Shown in pieces: positions 20,519 through 28,431 of a stretch of 50,429 bases of DNA (within the stretch, counting starts at the first letter, position 1; each line of letters opens with the position of its first letter). The notes below the pieces were generated by a model. It was not told the origin of the DNA. It ran no database searches and saw only the letters and a program-made list of their open reading frames with translations. This DNA comes from Streptosporangiales bacterium (GTDB lineage Bacteria; Actinomycetota; Actinomycetes; Streptosporangiales; Streptosporangiaceae): contig WHSL01000014.1 of assembly GCA_009380095.1 (NCBI GenBank), positions 1 through 50,429 of the forward strand. The letters run 5' to 3'. A program made the translations under genes and the position numbers.

Positions 20519-21307
20519 ATGTCCGGCCGTCGCCTGCTGCTGGTGCACGCGCACCCCGACGATGAGTCGATCAACAACGGCGCGACGATGGCCCGGTACG
20601 TGGCCGCCGGTGCCGGCGTCACGCTGGTGACCTGCACCCTCGGCGAGCTCGGCGAGATCATCCCGCCGGAGCTGGCGATGCTGGCGGCGGACCGGGCGGA
20701 CGTGCTGGGCACGTACCGGATCGGCGAGCTCGCCCGGGCCTGCGCCGCCCTCGGCGTCACCGACCACCGGTTCCTCGGCGGGCCGGGCCGCTGGCGGGAC
20801 TCCGGCATGATGGGCCTGCCGGACAACGACGCTCCCGGCGCGTTCTGGCGGGCCGATCTCGACGCGGCCGCCGAGGCCCTGACCTCGGTGATCCGCGAGG
20901 TACGGCCCCAGGTCGTGGTGGGCTACGACGACAACGGCGGGTACGGCCACCCCGACCACATCCAGGCCCACCGGGTCACCCGCCGCGCCTTCGAGCGCGC
21001 CGCCGACCCCCGCTTCGGCGCGGGGGAGCCGTACCGTCCGGCCAAGCTGTACGCCGCGGCGAGCATGCTCCCCGAGCTCCGCACCGGGCTCACCACGCGG
21101 ATCGACGGCACCGCGTACGTGGCCGCCAAGCGCGACGCGATGCGCGCGCACGCCACCCAGATCACCGTGGACGGCGACCTCTACGCGCTGTCCAACGGCA
21201 TCCCCCAGGAGCTGTCCGGGGTGGAGTACTACACGCTGCTGTCCGGCGAGCCGGGCCCGCGGGACGCGGACGGCTACGAGACCGACCTGTTCGCCGGGAT
21301 CGCCTGA
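20519..21307 (+). CDS. mshB: Mycothiol deacetylase MshB
   Basis: A 262-residue zinc enzyme (LmbE/PIG-L family) that deacetylates N-acetyl-glucosaminyl-inositol in mycothiol biosynthesis. Zinc ligands are in VHAHPDDE (residues 10-15) and [12 protein letters not shown]. The MshB-specific [31 protein letters not shown] and [12 protein letters not shown] are all present. The leaderless ATG 20519 start is supported by the HAHPDDE spacing. Followed by a small membrane protein after 20 bases. Confidence 0.95.
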   Translation: MSGRRLLLVHAHPDDESINNGATMARYVAAGAGVTLVTCTLGELGEIIPPELAMLAADRADVLGTYRIGELARACAALGVTDHRFLGGPGRWRDSGMMGLPDNDAPGAFWRADLDAAAEALTSVIREVRPQVVVGYDDNGGYGHPDHIQAHRVTRRAFERAADPRFGAGEPYRPAKLYAAASMLPELRTGLTTRIDGTAYVAAKRDAMRAHATQITVDGDLYALSNGIPQELSGVEYYTLLSGEPGPRDADGYETDLFAGIA

Positions 21308-21327
21308 ACGCCGCTAGCCTGCCATCC

Positions 21328-21849
21328 GTGCACGAGCCCGATCCGGCCGCGGCGCCGCCGCCGCACGAAACGCCCGAGACGCCCGCTCCCGCCGGCGGGA
21401 CGGACCGCTTCCGGCACCTGTACCCGATGGTGACGGGCGCGGCGTACGCGATGCTGACCCTGCTCGGGCTGCTGCTCGGGCTGTACGGGGGCATGCATTA
21501 CGGATGGCTCGGTACGCCGGCGGCCCAGGGCGGAGCCCGTACGGTGCTCGCGGTGGCCGGCGCGCTCCTGCTCGCGTTGCTGCTGTTCGTGGCGGTGCGG
21601 CTGGCCGGCGTGGGCATGGGCACCCGGATGGGCGCGCTGCTGCCGGCCACGGCCTGGTTCCTCGTGACCGTGGTGATGTCGCTGCCCCGTCCGGAGGGGG
21701 ACCTGTTCATCACCGGAAGCGCGGCCGGGTACGCGTACATGTTCGGCGGCTGCGCCGCGGTCGCGGTGGCGGTGCTGCGCACACCGACCACGTCGACCTG
21801 GCCTTTCGCCCCCATTCCCGACATGCCGCCGAAGGACCCGGCTCGCTAG
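21328..21849 (+). CDS. Small integral membrane protein of unknown function
   Basis: A 173-residue protein with a Pro/Ala-rich N-terminal tail (about 1-25) and four predicted helices (about 33-53, 72-92, 98-118, 127-147), ending in a short Pro-rich tail. A similar four-helix protein is found next to mshB in related actinomycetes as far as I recall (DUF6113-like), but I cannot assign a role. GTG 21328 is supported by TAGCCT seven bases upstream, another apparent leaderless promoter. Located 20 bases after mshB on the same strand. Confidence 0.75.
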   Translation: MHEPDPAAAPPPHETPETPAPAGGTDRFRHLYPMVTGAAYAMLTLLGLLLGLYGGMHYGWLGTPAAQGGARTVLAVAGALLLALLLFVAVRLAGVGMGTRMGALLPATAWFLVTVVMSLPRPEGDLFITGSAAGYAYMFGGCAAVAVAVLRTPTTSTWPFAPIPDMPPKDPAR

Positions 21850-21898
21850 GGAGTGCCCGGCATCGATCGAATCGAGTCCGCGGCTTAAGGTATTGCGC

Positions 21899-22417
21899 GT
21901 GCAGCCTTCGTCACCGCCGGAGCCGGGCGCCGAGCTCGACCCGCGCGCCTACCGGCGGGTGATGGGGCGTTTCGCCACCGGCATAGCGATCGTCACGACC
22001 CGGCACGATGGCTTGCAGCACGCGATGACCGTCAACGCGCTCACCTCCGTCTCGCTCGACCCGGTGCTGGTGCTGTTCTGCGCCGAACGGGTGGCGCGTT
22101 TCCACGACGCGGTGCTCGCCTCCGGCGACTGGGCGGTCTCCGTGCTCGGGGAGGACGCGCGGGACGTGTCGCAGTGGCTGGCCAAGCGGGGCCGCCCGCT
22201 GGACGGCCAGCTCGACGGCATCGCGCACCACCCCGGCCGGCACACCGGCGCCGCGATCCTGGACGACGCGATCGGTGCGCTGGAGTGCCGTACGCACGCG
22301 GTGTACGACGGCGGCGACCACGCGATCGTGGTCGGCCGGGTGCTCGACGTGGGCGTGCCGCGGGCCGAGGGCGGGCCGCTGCTCTTCTATCAGGGCGAGT
22401 ACCGCGAGCTGCGCTGA
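21899..22417 (+). CDS. Flavin reductase-like domain protein
   Basis: A 172-residue protein of the flavin reductase/HpaC-like family that binds FMN and reduces flavins with NAD(P)H, usually supplying a monooxygenase. Typical parts are YRRVMGRFATGIAIVTTRHDG, TVNALTSVSLDPVLVLFCAE, the SGDWAVSVLGED stretch and the late DHAIVVGRVLDVGV. GTG 21899 is chosen because TAAGGT is seven bases upstream, serving either as a leaderless -10 or as a weak ribosome binding site; a TTG at 21893 is possible. No partner oxygenase is nearby except the decayed P450 8 kb away, which is not a likely client. Confidence 0.88.
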   Translation: MQPSSPPEPGAELDPRAYRRVMGRFATGIAIVTTRHDGLQHAMTVNALTSVSLDPVLVLFCAERVARFHDAVLASGDWAVSVLGEDARDVSQWLAKRGRPLDGQLDGIAHHPGRHTGAAILDDAIGALECRTHAVYDGGDHAIVVGRVLDVGVPRAEGGPLLFYQGEYRELR

Positions 22418-22435
22418 CCGCCTCGAGGGAACGGG

Positions 22436-22891
22436 TCAGCCCGGAATCCGGCCGAGCGAGGAGAGCACGATCGCGGTCTTGGTCTGCACGATGTTGGGCT
22501 CCCTGCGGAGCCGCTCCAGCGTCTCCTCCAAGTGCTCGATGTCCCGGGTGCGCAGGTGGATCAGGGCGTTGGCGTCACCGGTGATCGTGTAGGCGGCGGC
22601 CACCTCGGGGTGCCGGCGCAGCCCGGCGAAGATCTCCGTGGCGGCGGTCCGCCCCTCACAGAAGAGCTCCACGAACGCCTCGGTGCCCCAGCCCGCCGCG
22701 GCCGGATCCACGACGGCCACGAAGCCCTTGATCACGCCGGTCGCGCGCAGCCGGTCGACACGCCGTTTCACCGCGGGAGCGGACAGCCCGACGCGCTGCC
22801 CGACCGTGGCGAAGCTGGCCCTGCCGTCCTTGGCGAGCATCGCAACGATCTGCCTGTCGATCTCATCCAGACGCAATGAATCGCCGGTCAT
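22436..22891 (-). CDS. Lrp/AsnC-family transcriptional regulator
   Basis: A 151-residue feast/famine regulator. The N-terminal helix-turn-helix is LDEIDRQIVAMLAKDGRA then LSAPAVKRRVDRLRATGVI; the C-terminal RAM effector domain contains VAAAYTITGDANALIHLRT. ATG 22891 has AGGG about eight bases upstream; ATG 22897 is an alternative. It is divergent from the dimethylargininase-RocD pair with 89 bases between starts, the same gene set as M. tuberculosis Rv2324-Rv2323c-Rv2322c. It therefore probably controls arginine/ornithine catabolism, with an amino acid as effector. Confidence 0.9.
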   Translation of the reverse strand: MTGDSLRLDEIDRQIVAMLAKDGRASFATVGQRVGLSAPAVKRRVDRLRATGVIKGFVAVVDPAAAGWGTEAFVELFCEGRTAATEIFAGLRRHPEVAAAYTITGDANALIHLRTRDIEHLEETLERLRREPNIVQTKTAIVLSSLGRIPG

Positions 22892-22907
22892 ACGCATGCC
22901 CTGATCG

Positions 22908-22937
22908 TTGTTCGTTGCACGAGCGTAACCATACGCT
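22908..22937 (+). promoter_or_regulatory. Promoter and inverted repeat in front of the arginine/ornithine unit
   Basis: TTGTTC (22908-22913) and TACGCT (22932-22937) with an 18-base spacer form a plausible promoter. AGCGTA-ACCA-TACGCT at 22922-22937 is a perfect inverted repeat covering the -10, a likely Lrp-type site. TGATCGT also occurs twice, near 22903 and 22938. Confidence 0.45.
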
Positions 22938-22980
22938 GATCGTCGGAAGGTGTGACGCGCTGAGCTCAAGGAGCTGATAC

Positions 22981-23826
22981 ATGACCGCTGAGGTCCTCGC
23001 CGACGACGGAGTCGGTGTGGCCGCCGGCCGGCCTGTCCGTACCTATCTGATGTGCCCGCCGACCCACTTCGCGGTGACGTACGCGATCAACCCGTGGATG
23101 GATCCGGCGGTCCCCGTGGACCGCGAGCGCGCGCTGGGCCAGTGGCGCGAGCTGCGCGCCACGTACGAGCGCCTGGGGCACCGGGTGCACACGATCGAGC
23201 CCGTACCGGGCCTGCCGGACATGGTGTTCGCCGCCAACGGCGGCACCGTGATCGGCGGGCGGGTGCTCGGCGCCCGCTTCCGGTACCCGGAGCGCGCGGC
23301 GGAGGGCGTGGCGTACCACGACTGGTTCGTCCGCGCCGGGTACCGCACCGTGCACCGCCCGGAGCACGTCAACGAGGGCGAGGGCGACTTCGCCTACCAC
23401 CAGGGCAAGATCATCGCGGGGTACGGGTTCCGTACCGACCGCGCCGCCCACGACGAGCTCGCCCGGGTCTTCGGCCTGCCCGTGGTCCCCGTGGAGCTGG
23501 TGGACCCGCGCTACTACCACCTCGACACGGCGCTGTGCGTGGTGGACGCCGGCACCGCGATGTACCTCCCCGAGGCGTTCACCGCCGAGGGCCGCCGCTC
23601 GCTCCGCGAGCTCTTCCCGGACCTGATCGCCGCGAGCCCGGAGGACGCCGCCGTGCTCGGGCTGAACGCCGTCGGCGACGGGCTGTCCGTGGTGCTGCCC
23701 AGGGAGGCGACCGGGCTCGCCGCGGCGCTCGCCGAGCGCGGCTACCGCCCGGTGGGTGTGGACATCGGCGAACTGCGCCGGGCCGGTGGCGGCCCGAAGT
23801 GCTGCACGCTTGAACTACGGCCGTGA
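22981..23826 (+). CDS. ddaH: Dimethylargininase / arginine-deiminase-superfamily hydrolase
   Basis: A 281-residue guanidino-group-modifying enzyme. Substrate and catalytic motifs include MCPPTHFAVTYAINPWMD, MVFAANGG, EGEGDFAYH, catalytic His in YYHLDTALCV (about 180) and the active-site Cys in GGGPKCCTLEL near the end. Family members release dimethylamine and citrulline from methylated arginine; in actinomycete loci with RocD and Lrp the true substrate may instead be arginine or a related amidine. AAGGAG lies seven bases before the ATG. RocD follows after nine bases. Confidence 0.9.
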   Translation: MTAEVLADDGVGVAAGRPVRTYLMCPPTHFAVTYAINPWMDPAVPVDRERALGQWRELRATYERLGHRVHTIEPVPGLPDMVFAANGGTVIGGRVLGARFRYPERAAEGVAYHDWFVRAGYRTVHRPEHVNEGEGDFAYHQGKIIAGYGFRTDRAAHDELARVFGLPVVPVELVDPRYYHLDTALCVVDAGTAMYLPEAFTAEGRRSLRELFPDLIAASPEDAAVLGLNAVGDGLSVVLPREATGLAAALAERGYRPVGVDIGELRRAGGGPKCCTLELRP

Positions 23827-23835
23827 CCTGGGGGA

Positions 23836-25074
23836 ATGATGACTGCGAACATGACCGACGCGCACACCGGCCGAGGCACGGCGCGGAGCCGCACCGAGCG
23901 GCTGCGCGAGCTGTCGGAGACCTACAGCGCGCGCAACTACCACCCGCTGCCGGTGGTGATCGCGGAGGCGGAGGACTCCTGGGTGACCGACGTCGAGGGG
24001 CGCCGCTACCTCGACCTGCTGTCGGCGTACTCGGCGCTCAACTTCGGGCACCGCCACCCGCGCCTCGTCGCGGCGGCCAAGCGGCAGCTGGACCGGCTCA
24101 CGCTGACCAGCCGGGCGTTCGACCACGATACGTTCGGGCCGTTCTGCAAGGAGCTCGCGGAGCTGGCCGGCATGGAGATGGTGCTGCCCATGAACAGCGG
24201 CGCGGAGGCCGTGGAGACCGCGCTGAAGACGGCCCGCAAGTGGGGGTACGAGGTCAAGGGCGTGCCGCCGGAGCAGGCCACGATCATCGCCTTCACGGAG
24301 AACTTCCACGGCCGCACCACCACGGTGATCAGCTTCTCCACCGACCCGGACGCGCGGGCCTCGTACGGGCCGTACACGCCGGGCTTCCGGGTGGTCCCGT
24401 ACGGGGACCTGGACGCGCTGGCCGCCGCGATGGACGAGAGCACGGTCGGCGTGCTGGTGGAGCCGGTGCAGGGCGAGGCGGGCGTGATCGTGCCGCCGGA
24501 CGGCTTCCTGACGGGCGTGCGGCGGCTCTGCACGGAGCGCGGCGCGCTGATGATGGCGGACGAGATCCAGTCCGGGCTCGGGCGTACGGGCCGGACGTTC
24601 GCCTGCGAGCACGAGGGCGTCGTCCCCGACGTCTACATCCTGGGGAAGGCGCTGGGCGGCGGGCTGTTGCCGGTGTCCGCGGTGGTCTCCTCGCGGGACG
24701 TCCTCGGCGTGTTCCGGCCGGGGCAGCACGGCAGCACCTTCGGCGGCAACGCGCTGGCCTGCGCGGTGGGCCGGGAGGTGGTCGCGATGCTGCGCACCGG
24801 CGAGTACCAGGAGCGCTCGGCCCGGCTCGGCGCGCACCTGCACGAGCGGCTGCGCGCGCTGCCGTCGGCCCTGGTCCGGGAGGTGCGCGGGCGTGGGCTG
24901 TGGGCCGGCGTCGAGGTCACCGTGCCGGCCCGGGAGGTGTGCGCGCGGCTCATGGAGATGGGCGTGCTCGCCAAGGAGACGCACGTGCACACCGTACGGA
25001 TCGCGCCGCCGCTGACGATCTCGGAGACGGACCTGGACTGGGCGGTCGACCGGCTGGCCGAGGCGCTGGGCTGA
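23836..25074 (+). CDS. rocD: Ornithine aminotransferase
   Basis: A 412-residue class III PLP aminotransferase converting ornithine and 2-oxoglutarate to glutamate semialdehyde and glutamate. The PLP lysine is in [16 protein letters not shown] (about 270). OAT signatures are [49 protein letters not shown] and [23 protein letters not shown] precedes two adjacent ATGs; the first (23836) is used, but 23839 has better spacing. It is full length, unlike M. tuberculosis where rocD is split into two reading frames. Acts with the upstream hydrolase to move arginine-derived nitrogen to glutamate or proline. Confidence 0.95.
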   Translation: MMTANMTDAHTGRGTARSRTERLRELSETYSARNYHPLPVVIAEAEDSWVTDVEGRRYLDLLSAYSALNFGHRHPRLVAAAKRQLDRLTLTSRAFDHDTFGPFCKELAELAGMEMVLPMNSGAEAVETALKTARKWGYEVKGVPPEQATIIAFTENFHGRTTTVISFSTDPDARASYGPYTPGFRVVPYGDLDALAAAMDESTVGVLVEPVQGEAGVIVPPDGFLTGVRRLCTERGALMMADEIQSGLGRTGRTFACEHEGVVPDVYILGKALGGGLLPVSAVVSSRDVLGVFRPGQHGSTFGGNALACAVGREVVAMLRTGEYQERSARLGAHLHERLRALPSALVREVRGRGLWAGVEVTVPAREVCARLMEMGVLAKETHVHTVRIAPPLTISETDLDWAVDRLAEALG

Positions 25075-25104
25075 GGCGGTGAGGCGCCGGGCCGAGGCGC
25101 CGGG

Positions 25105-25266
25105 CTAGCGGCCGCCGCCCTTGCCGGAGGTGGGGCGGTGCCGCCGCCGGTTGCGGCGTATTCGGCCCTGCCTCCGGCGCCGGTACTCGTTCCGGTTGAG
25201 GTGTTCGTCGCCCTCGTTCCGCTCGTGCTTCGGCGGGACGGGGGCGACGCCTTCGATGTCCGTCAT
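25105..25266 (-). CDS. Small, very basic protein (53 residues)
   Basis: ATG 25266 with AGGA about seven bases upstream opens a 53-codon frame. The first third is acidic/neutral (MTDIEGVAPVPPKHERNEGD) and the rest extremely Arg-rich (NEYRRRRQGRIRRNRRRH, then RPTSGKGGGR), so nucleic-acid or ribosome binding is conceivable. I do not recognise a family. It runs opposite to rocD, and its start faces the DnaA-box gap. The good ribosome site and polar composition favour a real gene, but Arg-rich frames also arise by chance in GC-rich DNA. Confidence 0.5.
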   Translation of the reverse strand: MTDIEGVAPVPPKHERNEGDEHLNRNEYRRRRQGRIRRNRRRHRPTSGKGGGR

Positions 25267-25349
25267 GTCGTCATCCTGAACGGACCGTCCCCCCGATCAA
25301 GACCCCCGGACCCCGGGCCGTGGCCGGATACGGACACAACTTCCGGTGT

Positions 25350-25392
25350 TTGTCCACAACCATGTGGAGGGTAAGCGCCGCGGTTATCCACA
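25350..25392 (+). promoter_or_regulatory. Two DnaA boxes in one intergenic gap
   Basis: TTGTCCACA (25350-25358), the Streptomyces consensus box, and TTATCCACA (25384-25392), the E. coli consensus box, lie in the same direction 34 bases apart within the 129 bases between the small basic gene and the acyl-CoA ligase stop. Both matches are exact. Confidence 0.5.
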
Positions 25393-25395
25393 CCG

Positions 25396-26919
25396 TCAGC
25401 CGACATGGCGGTCGCGGCCGGCCCAGTACGGGCGGCGGAGCTCCTTCTTGAGGATCTTGCCGCTGGGGTTGCGGGGCAGCGCGTCGGTGAAGTCGACCCG
25501 CCGGGGCCGCTTGAACCCCGCGAGCCTCTCCTTGGCCCAGACGATGATCTCCTCGGCGGAGGTGGCCTCCCCGGGGCGCCGGACCACGATGGCGGCGATC
25601 GTCTCCCCCCACGTCTCGTCCGGCACGCCGATCACGGCCACGTCGGCGATCGCCGGGTGCCCGGCGAGCACGTTCTCCACCTCGATGGGATACACGTTCT
25701 CCCCGCCGGTCACGATCATGTCCTTGATCCGGTCGGTGATGAACAGGAAGCCCTCGGCGTCGAGGTGGCCCGCGTCGCCGGACCGTACCCAGCCGTCGCC
25801 GGGCAGCAGCTCGGCCGACTCGGCCGGCCGGTTCCAGTACCCGCTGGTGTTCTGCGGCGTCCGCGCCCACACCTCGCCGGACTCCCCGGGCGGCAGCTCC
25901 TCGCCGGTGGCCGGGTCGACGATCTTCAGCTCCACCCACGGGTACGGCCGCCCGGCCGAACGCATCAGGTGCGCGCGCGGCCCGTCCGGGTCGTGGTCGT
26001 CCGGATCGAGCTGGGTGATCGCGCCGCAGGTCTCGGTCATGCCGTACAGCTGGAACAGCGGGGCGCGGAACGTCGCGAGCACCTGCTTGAGCACGTCGGT
26101 GGTGATCGGCGAGGCGCCGTACATGATCGCCCGCAACGCCGAGTAGTCCCGCTCGGCCGCTCCCGGCACGGCGCACATGAACTGCAGGATCGCCGGGACC
26201 AGGAAGCCGTTCGTCACCCGTTCGCGCTCGATGAGCTCCACCAGCCCGGCCGGGTCGGGGTCGGCCACCAGCACGCCGCGTGCCCCGGTGGCCAGGCCGG
26301 CGAGCATCCAGCCGGAGCCGCCGATGTGGAAGACCGGCATCGCGACGAGGCTCACCGACGAGGGGTCGAGCCGCCACTGCGCGGTCAGGTCGCTGAGTAG
26401 GGCGAGGTTCGCGTTGCTGAGCTGGACGCCCTTCGGCACCCCGGTGGTCCCCGAGGTGTAGAGCTGGAGCACCACGTCGTCGGCCTCGCCCACGTACCCG
26501 GGGTCGTCCGCGACGGTCCCGACGAGCAGCTCCTCGTACGGCTCCCCGGTGATCACCACGGTGCCCGGCAGGTCGCCCGCGATCGCGGCGAACTCCGGCC
26601 CGGCCACCGTCACGGGCGCGAGCGCGTCGGCGATCACCGCGCCGATCTCCTCCGGGGTGAGCCGCCAGTTCACCGGCGCGCAGACCGCCCCGAGCTTCGC
26701 CGCCGCGAACATCACCTCGGCGAACTCGGGGTGGTTCTTCCCCACGTAACAGACCCGGCTGCACGGCCCCACCCCGTGCGCCCGCAGCGCCTGCGCCAGG
26801 CGGCTGGACCGTTCGTGCAGGTCCGCGTACGTGAGGGTGCGGTCGCCCGCCACGAGGGCCGGGCTGTCACCGCGGTCCCGGGCCTGGTCGCGGACGATGG
26901 AGACGGCGCGAAAGTCCAT
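25396..26919 (-). CDS. Acyl-CoA synthetase (AMP-forming), FadD-like
   Basis: A 507-residue ANL-superfamily ligase that adenylates a carboxylate and transfers it to CoA. The P-loop is LYTSGTTGVPKGVQLS (about 153-168), followed by MPVFHIGGSGW, YGMTETCGAITQLD, the GYWNRPAES and DGWVRSGDAGHLD hinge region, ITDRIKDMIVTGGENVYP and the C-terminal lysine in NPSGKILKKELR. GGAGGG lies just before the ATG. Substrate class (long-chain, aromatic or other) cannot be told from sequence. An amidohydrolase gene is 135 bases upstream on the same strand. Confidence 0.92.
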   Translation of the reverse strand: MDFRAVSIVRDQARDRGDSPALVAGDRTLTYADLHERSSRLAQALRAHGVGPCSRVCYVGKNHPEFAEVMFAAAKLGAVCAPVNWRLTPEEIGAVIADALAPVTVAGPEFAAIAGDLPGTVVITGEPYEELLVGTVADDPGYVGEADDVVLQLYTSGTTGVPKGVQLSNANLALLSDLTAQWRLDPSSVSLVAMPVFHIGGSGWMLAGLATGARGVLVADPDPAGLVELIERERVTNGFLVPAILQFMCAVPGAAERDYSALRAIMYGASPITTDVLKQVLATFRAPLFQLYGMTETCGAITQLDPDDHDPDGPRAHLMRSAGRPYPWVELKIVDPATGEELPPGESGEVWARTPQNTSGYWNRPAESAELLPGDGWVRSGDAGHLDAEGFLFITDRIKDMIVTGGENVYPIEVENVLAGHPAIADVAVIGVPDETWGETIAAIVVRRPGEATSAEEIIVWAKERLAGFKRPRRVDFTDALPRNPSGKILKKELRRPYWAGRDRHVG

Positions 26920-27019
26920 GGGGCCCTCCGTGGCTCCCTGACGGGCGGATACCCGGTGTTATGCCGGAAAGTACCTCGCCCCCCGGACGCGCGGAAGGAG
27001 CGAGATCCACGTTGGCGGT

Positions 27020-27056
27020 GACCGGCCTCGGGGGGTAACGGGGCCGCGGGCCGGTC
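27020..27056 (-). terminator. Hairpin at the end of the amidohydrolase gene
   Basis: GACCGGCC (27020-27027) pairs with GGCCGGTC (27049-27056), the right arm covering the last bases of the stop codon. The 21-base loop is G-rich and no T-run follows, so termination is possible but uncertain. Confidence 0.3.
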
Positions 27057-28269
27057 AGGCCGGCGTCGCCGCGCGGACGACCCGGCCGCGCTTGAGCACG
27101 TGGGTGATGCGCTCCCGGTACTCGATGAAGTCGAACGGGTCCCCGCCGACCAGCGTGAGGTCGGCGCGGAAGCCCGGCGCCACGCGGCCGATCTCGCCGT
27201 CCAGCTGCAACAGCTTCGCCGCCTCGGACGTCGCGGAGGTGAGGCACTGCGCAGGCGGCAGCCCCGCCTCGCGCATCAGCTCCAGCTCGTCGAGGTTCCG
27301 GCCGTGCCGGAACACGCCGCTGTCCGTACCCATCGCGATCCTGACCCCGGCCGCCATCGCCTTGCCGACATTGTCCTTGTGGATGGCCGCGACCAGGCGC
27401 GCCTTGGCGATCACCGCGTCGGGCAGGCTCGATCCGCCCGCGATGTCCTCCAGCAGGGCGTGCGGGGCGAGCAGGGTGGGGACGAGCCAGGTCCCGGTCT
27501 CCAGCATCCGCTCGATGCACTCGTCGTCGAGGAAGATGCCGTGCTCGATGGACCTGACGCCTGCGTCGAGCGCGTTGATGATCCCCGGCTTGCCCTGCGC
27601 GTGGGCCATCACGCCGATCCCGGCCGCGGCGGCCTCCCGTACGCACATCTCCAGCTCGTCCGGGCGGAACTGGGGATGCCGCGGATCGTCCCGCGGCGAG
27701 AGCACGCCGCCCGAGGTGCACACCTTGATCACGTCGGCGCCGGCGCGGATCAGCTCCCGTACCCGGCGGCGCATCTCCTCCGGCCCGTCCACGATCCCGG
27801 ACGGGCGGCCCGGGTGCTCCACCAGCAGGTGCATGCACTGGCCGTTCACCATCCAGCCGTCGGTGTGCCCGCCGGTCTGGCCGAGCACGGTCACCGCGAT
27901 GGACAGCTCCGGCCCGTCGATCAGCCCGTCCGTGGTCGCCTGCTTCACGCCGAGGTCGGCGCCGCCCGCGTCGCGAACGGTGGTGATGCCGCAGTCGAGC
28001 GTACGGGCGAGGTTCCGCGCGGCCCCGAAGAACTGGTACGAGAACGGCTCCTGCATCAGGCGCAGCGTGTCCACGCCGGAGACCACCGCGTGCACGTGGG
28101 CGTCGATCATCCCGGGGAGGATGGTGCGGCCGGTGGCGTCGATCGCCTGGTCGCCGTCCAGTCCGGTGCCCAGGCCGACGATGCGATCGCCCTCGATGGC
28201 CACGTCGGCCCGTTCCGGTGGCGCCCCCGAGCCGTCGAAGACCGAACCACCCAGCAGAAGCGTCCTCAT
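27055..28269 (-). CDS. Metal-dependent amidohydrolase (prolidase/imidazolonepropionase-like)
   Basis: A 404-residue TIM-barrel amidohydrolase. Metal ligands are visible as PGMIDAHVHAVV (HxH, about 60), Lys in GADVIKVCTSGGV, His in VMAHAQGKPG and SIEHGIFLDD, and Asp in IAMGTDSGVFRHG. The N- and C-terminal beta sandwich is also present (GGSVFDGSGAPPERADVAI; FRADLTLVGGDPFD). ATG 28269 has GGAGG five bases upstream. Substrate is unknown; this subgroup contains Xaa-Pro dipeptidases and various cyclic-amide hydrolases. It is divergent from a D-threonine-aldolase-like gene, and the two may share control from the sites between them. Confidence 0.88.
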   Translation of the reverse strand: MRTLLLGGSVFDGSGAPPERADVAIEGDRIVGLGTGLDGDQAIDATGRTILPGMIDAHVHAVVSGVDTLRLMQEPFSYQFFGAARNLARTLDCGITTVRDAGGADLGVKQATTDGLIDGPELSIAVTVLGQTGGHTDGWMVNGQCMHLLVEHPGRPSGIVDGPEEMRRRVRELIRAGADVIKVCTSGGVLSPRDDPRHPQFRPDELEMCVREAAAAGIGVMAHAQGKPGIINALDAGVRSIEHGIFLDDECIERMLETGTWLVPTLLAPHALLEDIAGGSSLPDAVIAKARLVAAIHKDNVGKAMAAGVRIAMGTDSGVFRHGRNLDELELMREAGLPPAQCLTSATSEAAKLLQLDGEIGRVAPGFRADLTLVGGDPFDFIEYRERITHVLKRGRVVRAATPA

Positions 28270-28323
28270 CGAGCCTCCTGTCGTCGTCGCCCCGGCCGGG
28301 TTTATCACACAGCATCGGGTCAA

Positions 28324-28349
28324 CGATCACGAAATCCCTTCCGTGATCG
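28324..28349. promoter_or_regulatory. Inverted repeat between divergent catabolic genes
   Basis: CGATCACG (28324-28331) and CGTGATCG (28342-28349) are perfect arms ten bases apart, in the 162-base gap between the amidohydrolase and the D-threonine-aldolase-like gene. Arms one helical turn and a half apart are typical for a dimeric repressor. Confidence 0.5.
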
Positions 28350-28414
28350 ATCAATCGCGTCAGGAGCGAAATGTCCGGCGCGGCGACGCGCGACGTAGCG
28401 GTCACGGGCGGTGG

Positions 28415-28431
28415 CGCGCCATCATGGCGCG
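28415..28431. promoter_or_regulatory. Perfect 17-bp palindrome touching a start codon
   Basis: CGCGCCAT-C-ATGGCGCG ends at the base before the GTG at 28432. Its position suggests an operator over the transcription or translation start of the downstream gene. Confidence 0.45.

Noticed and set aside
20405-21151. N-terminal extension of the S9 peptidase to about 1000 residues
   Set aside because: The added part is antisense to mshB, has no similarity to the family, and ATG 20404 has a suitable ribosome site and the expected N-terminus.
28270-28323. Promoter TTGACC with TGATAA for the amidohydrolase
   Set aside because: The two hexamers are only about ten bases apart, too close for a sigma-70-type promoter.
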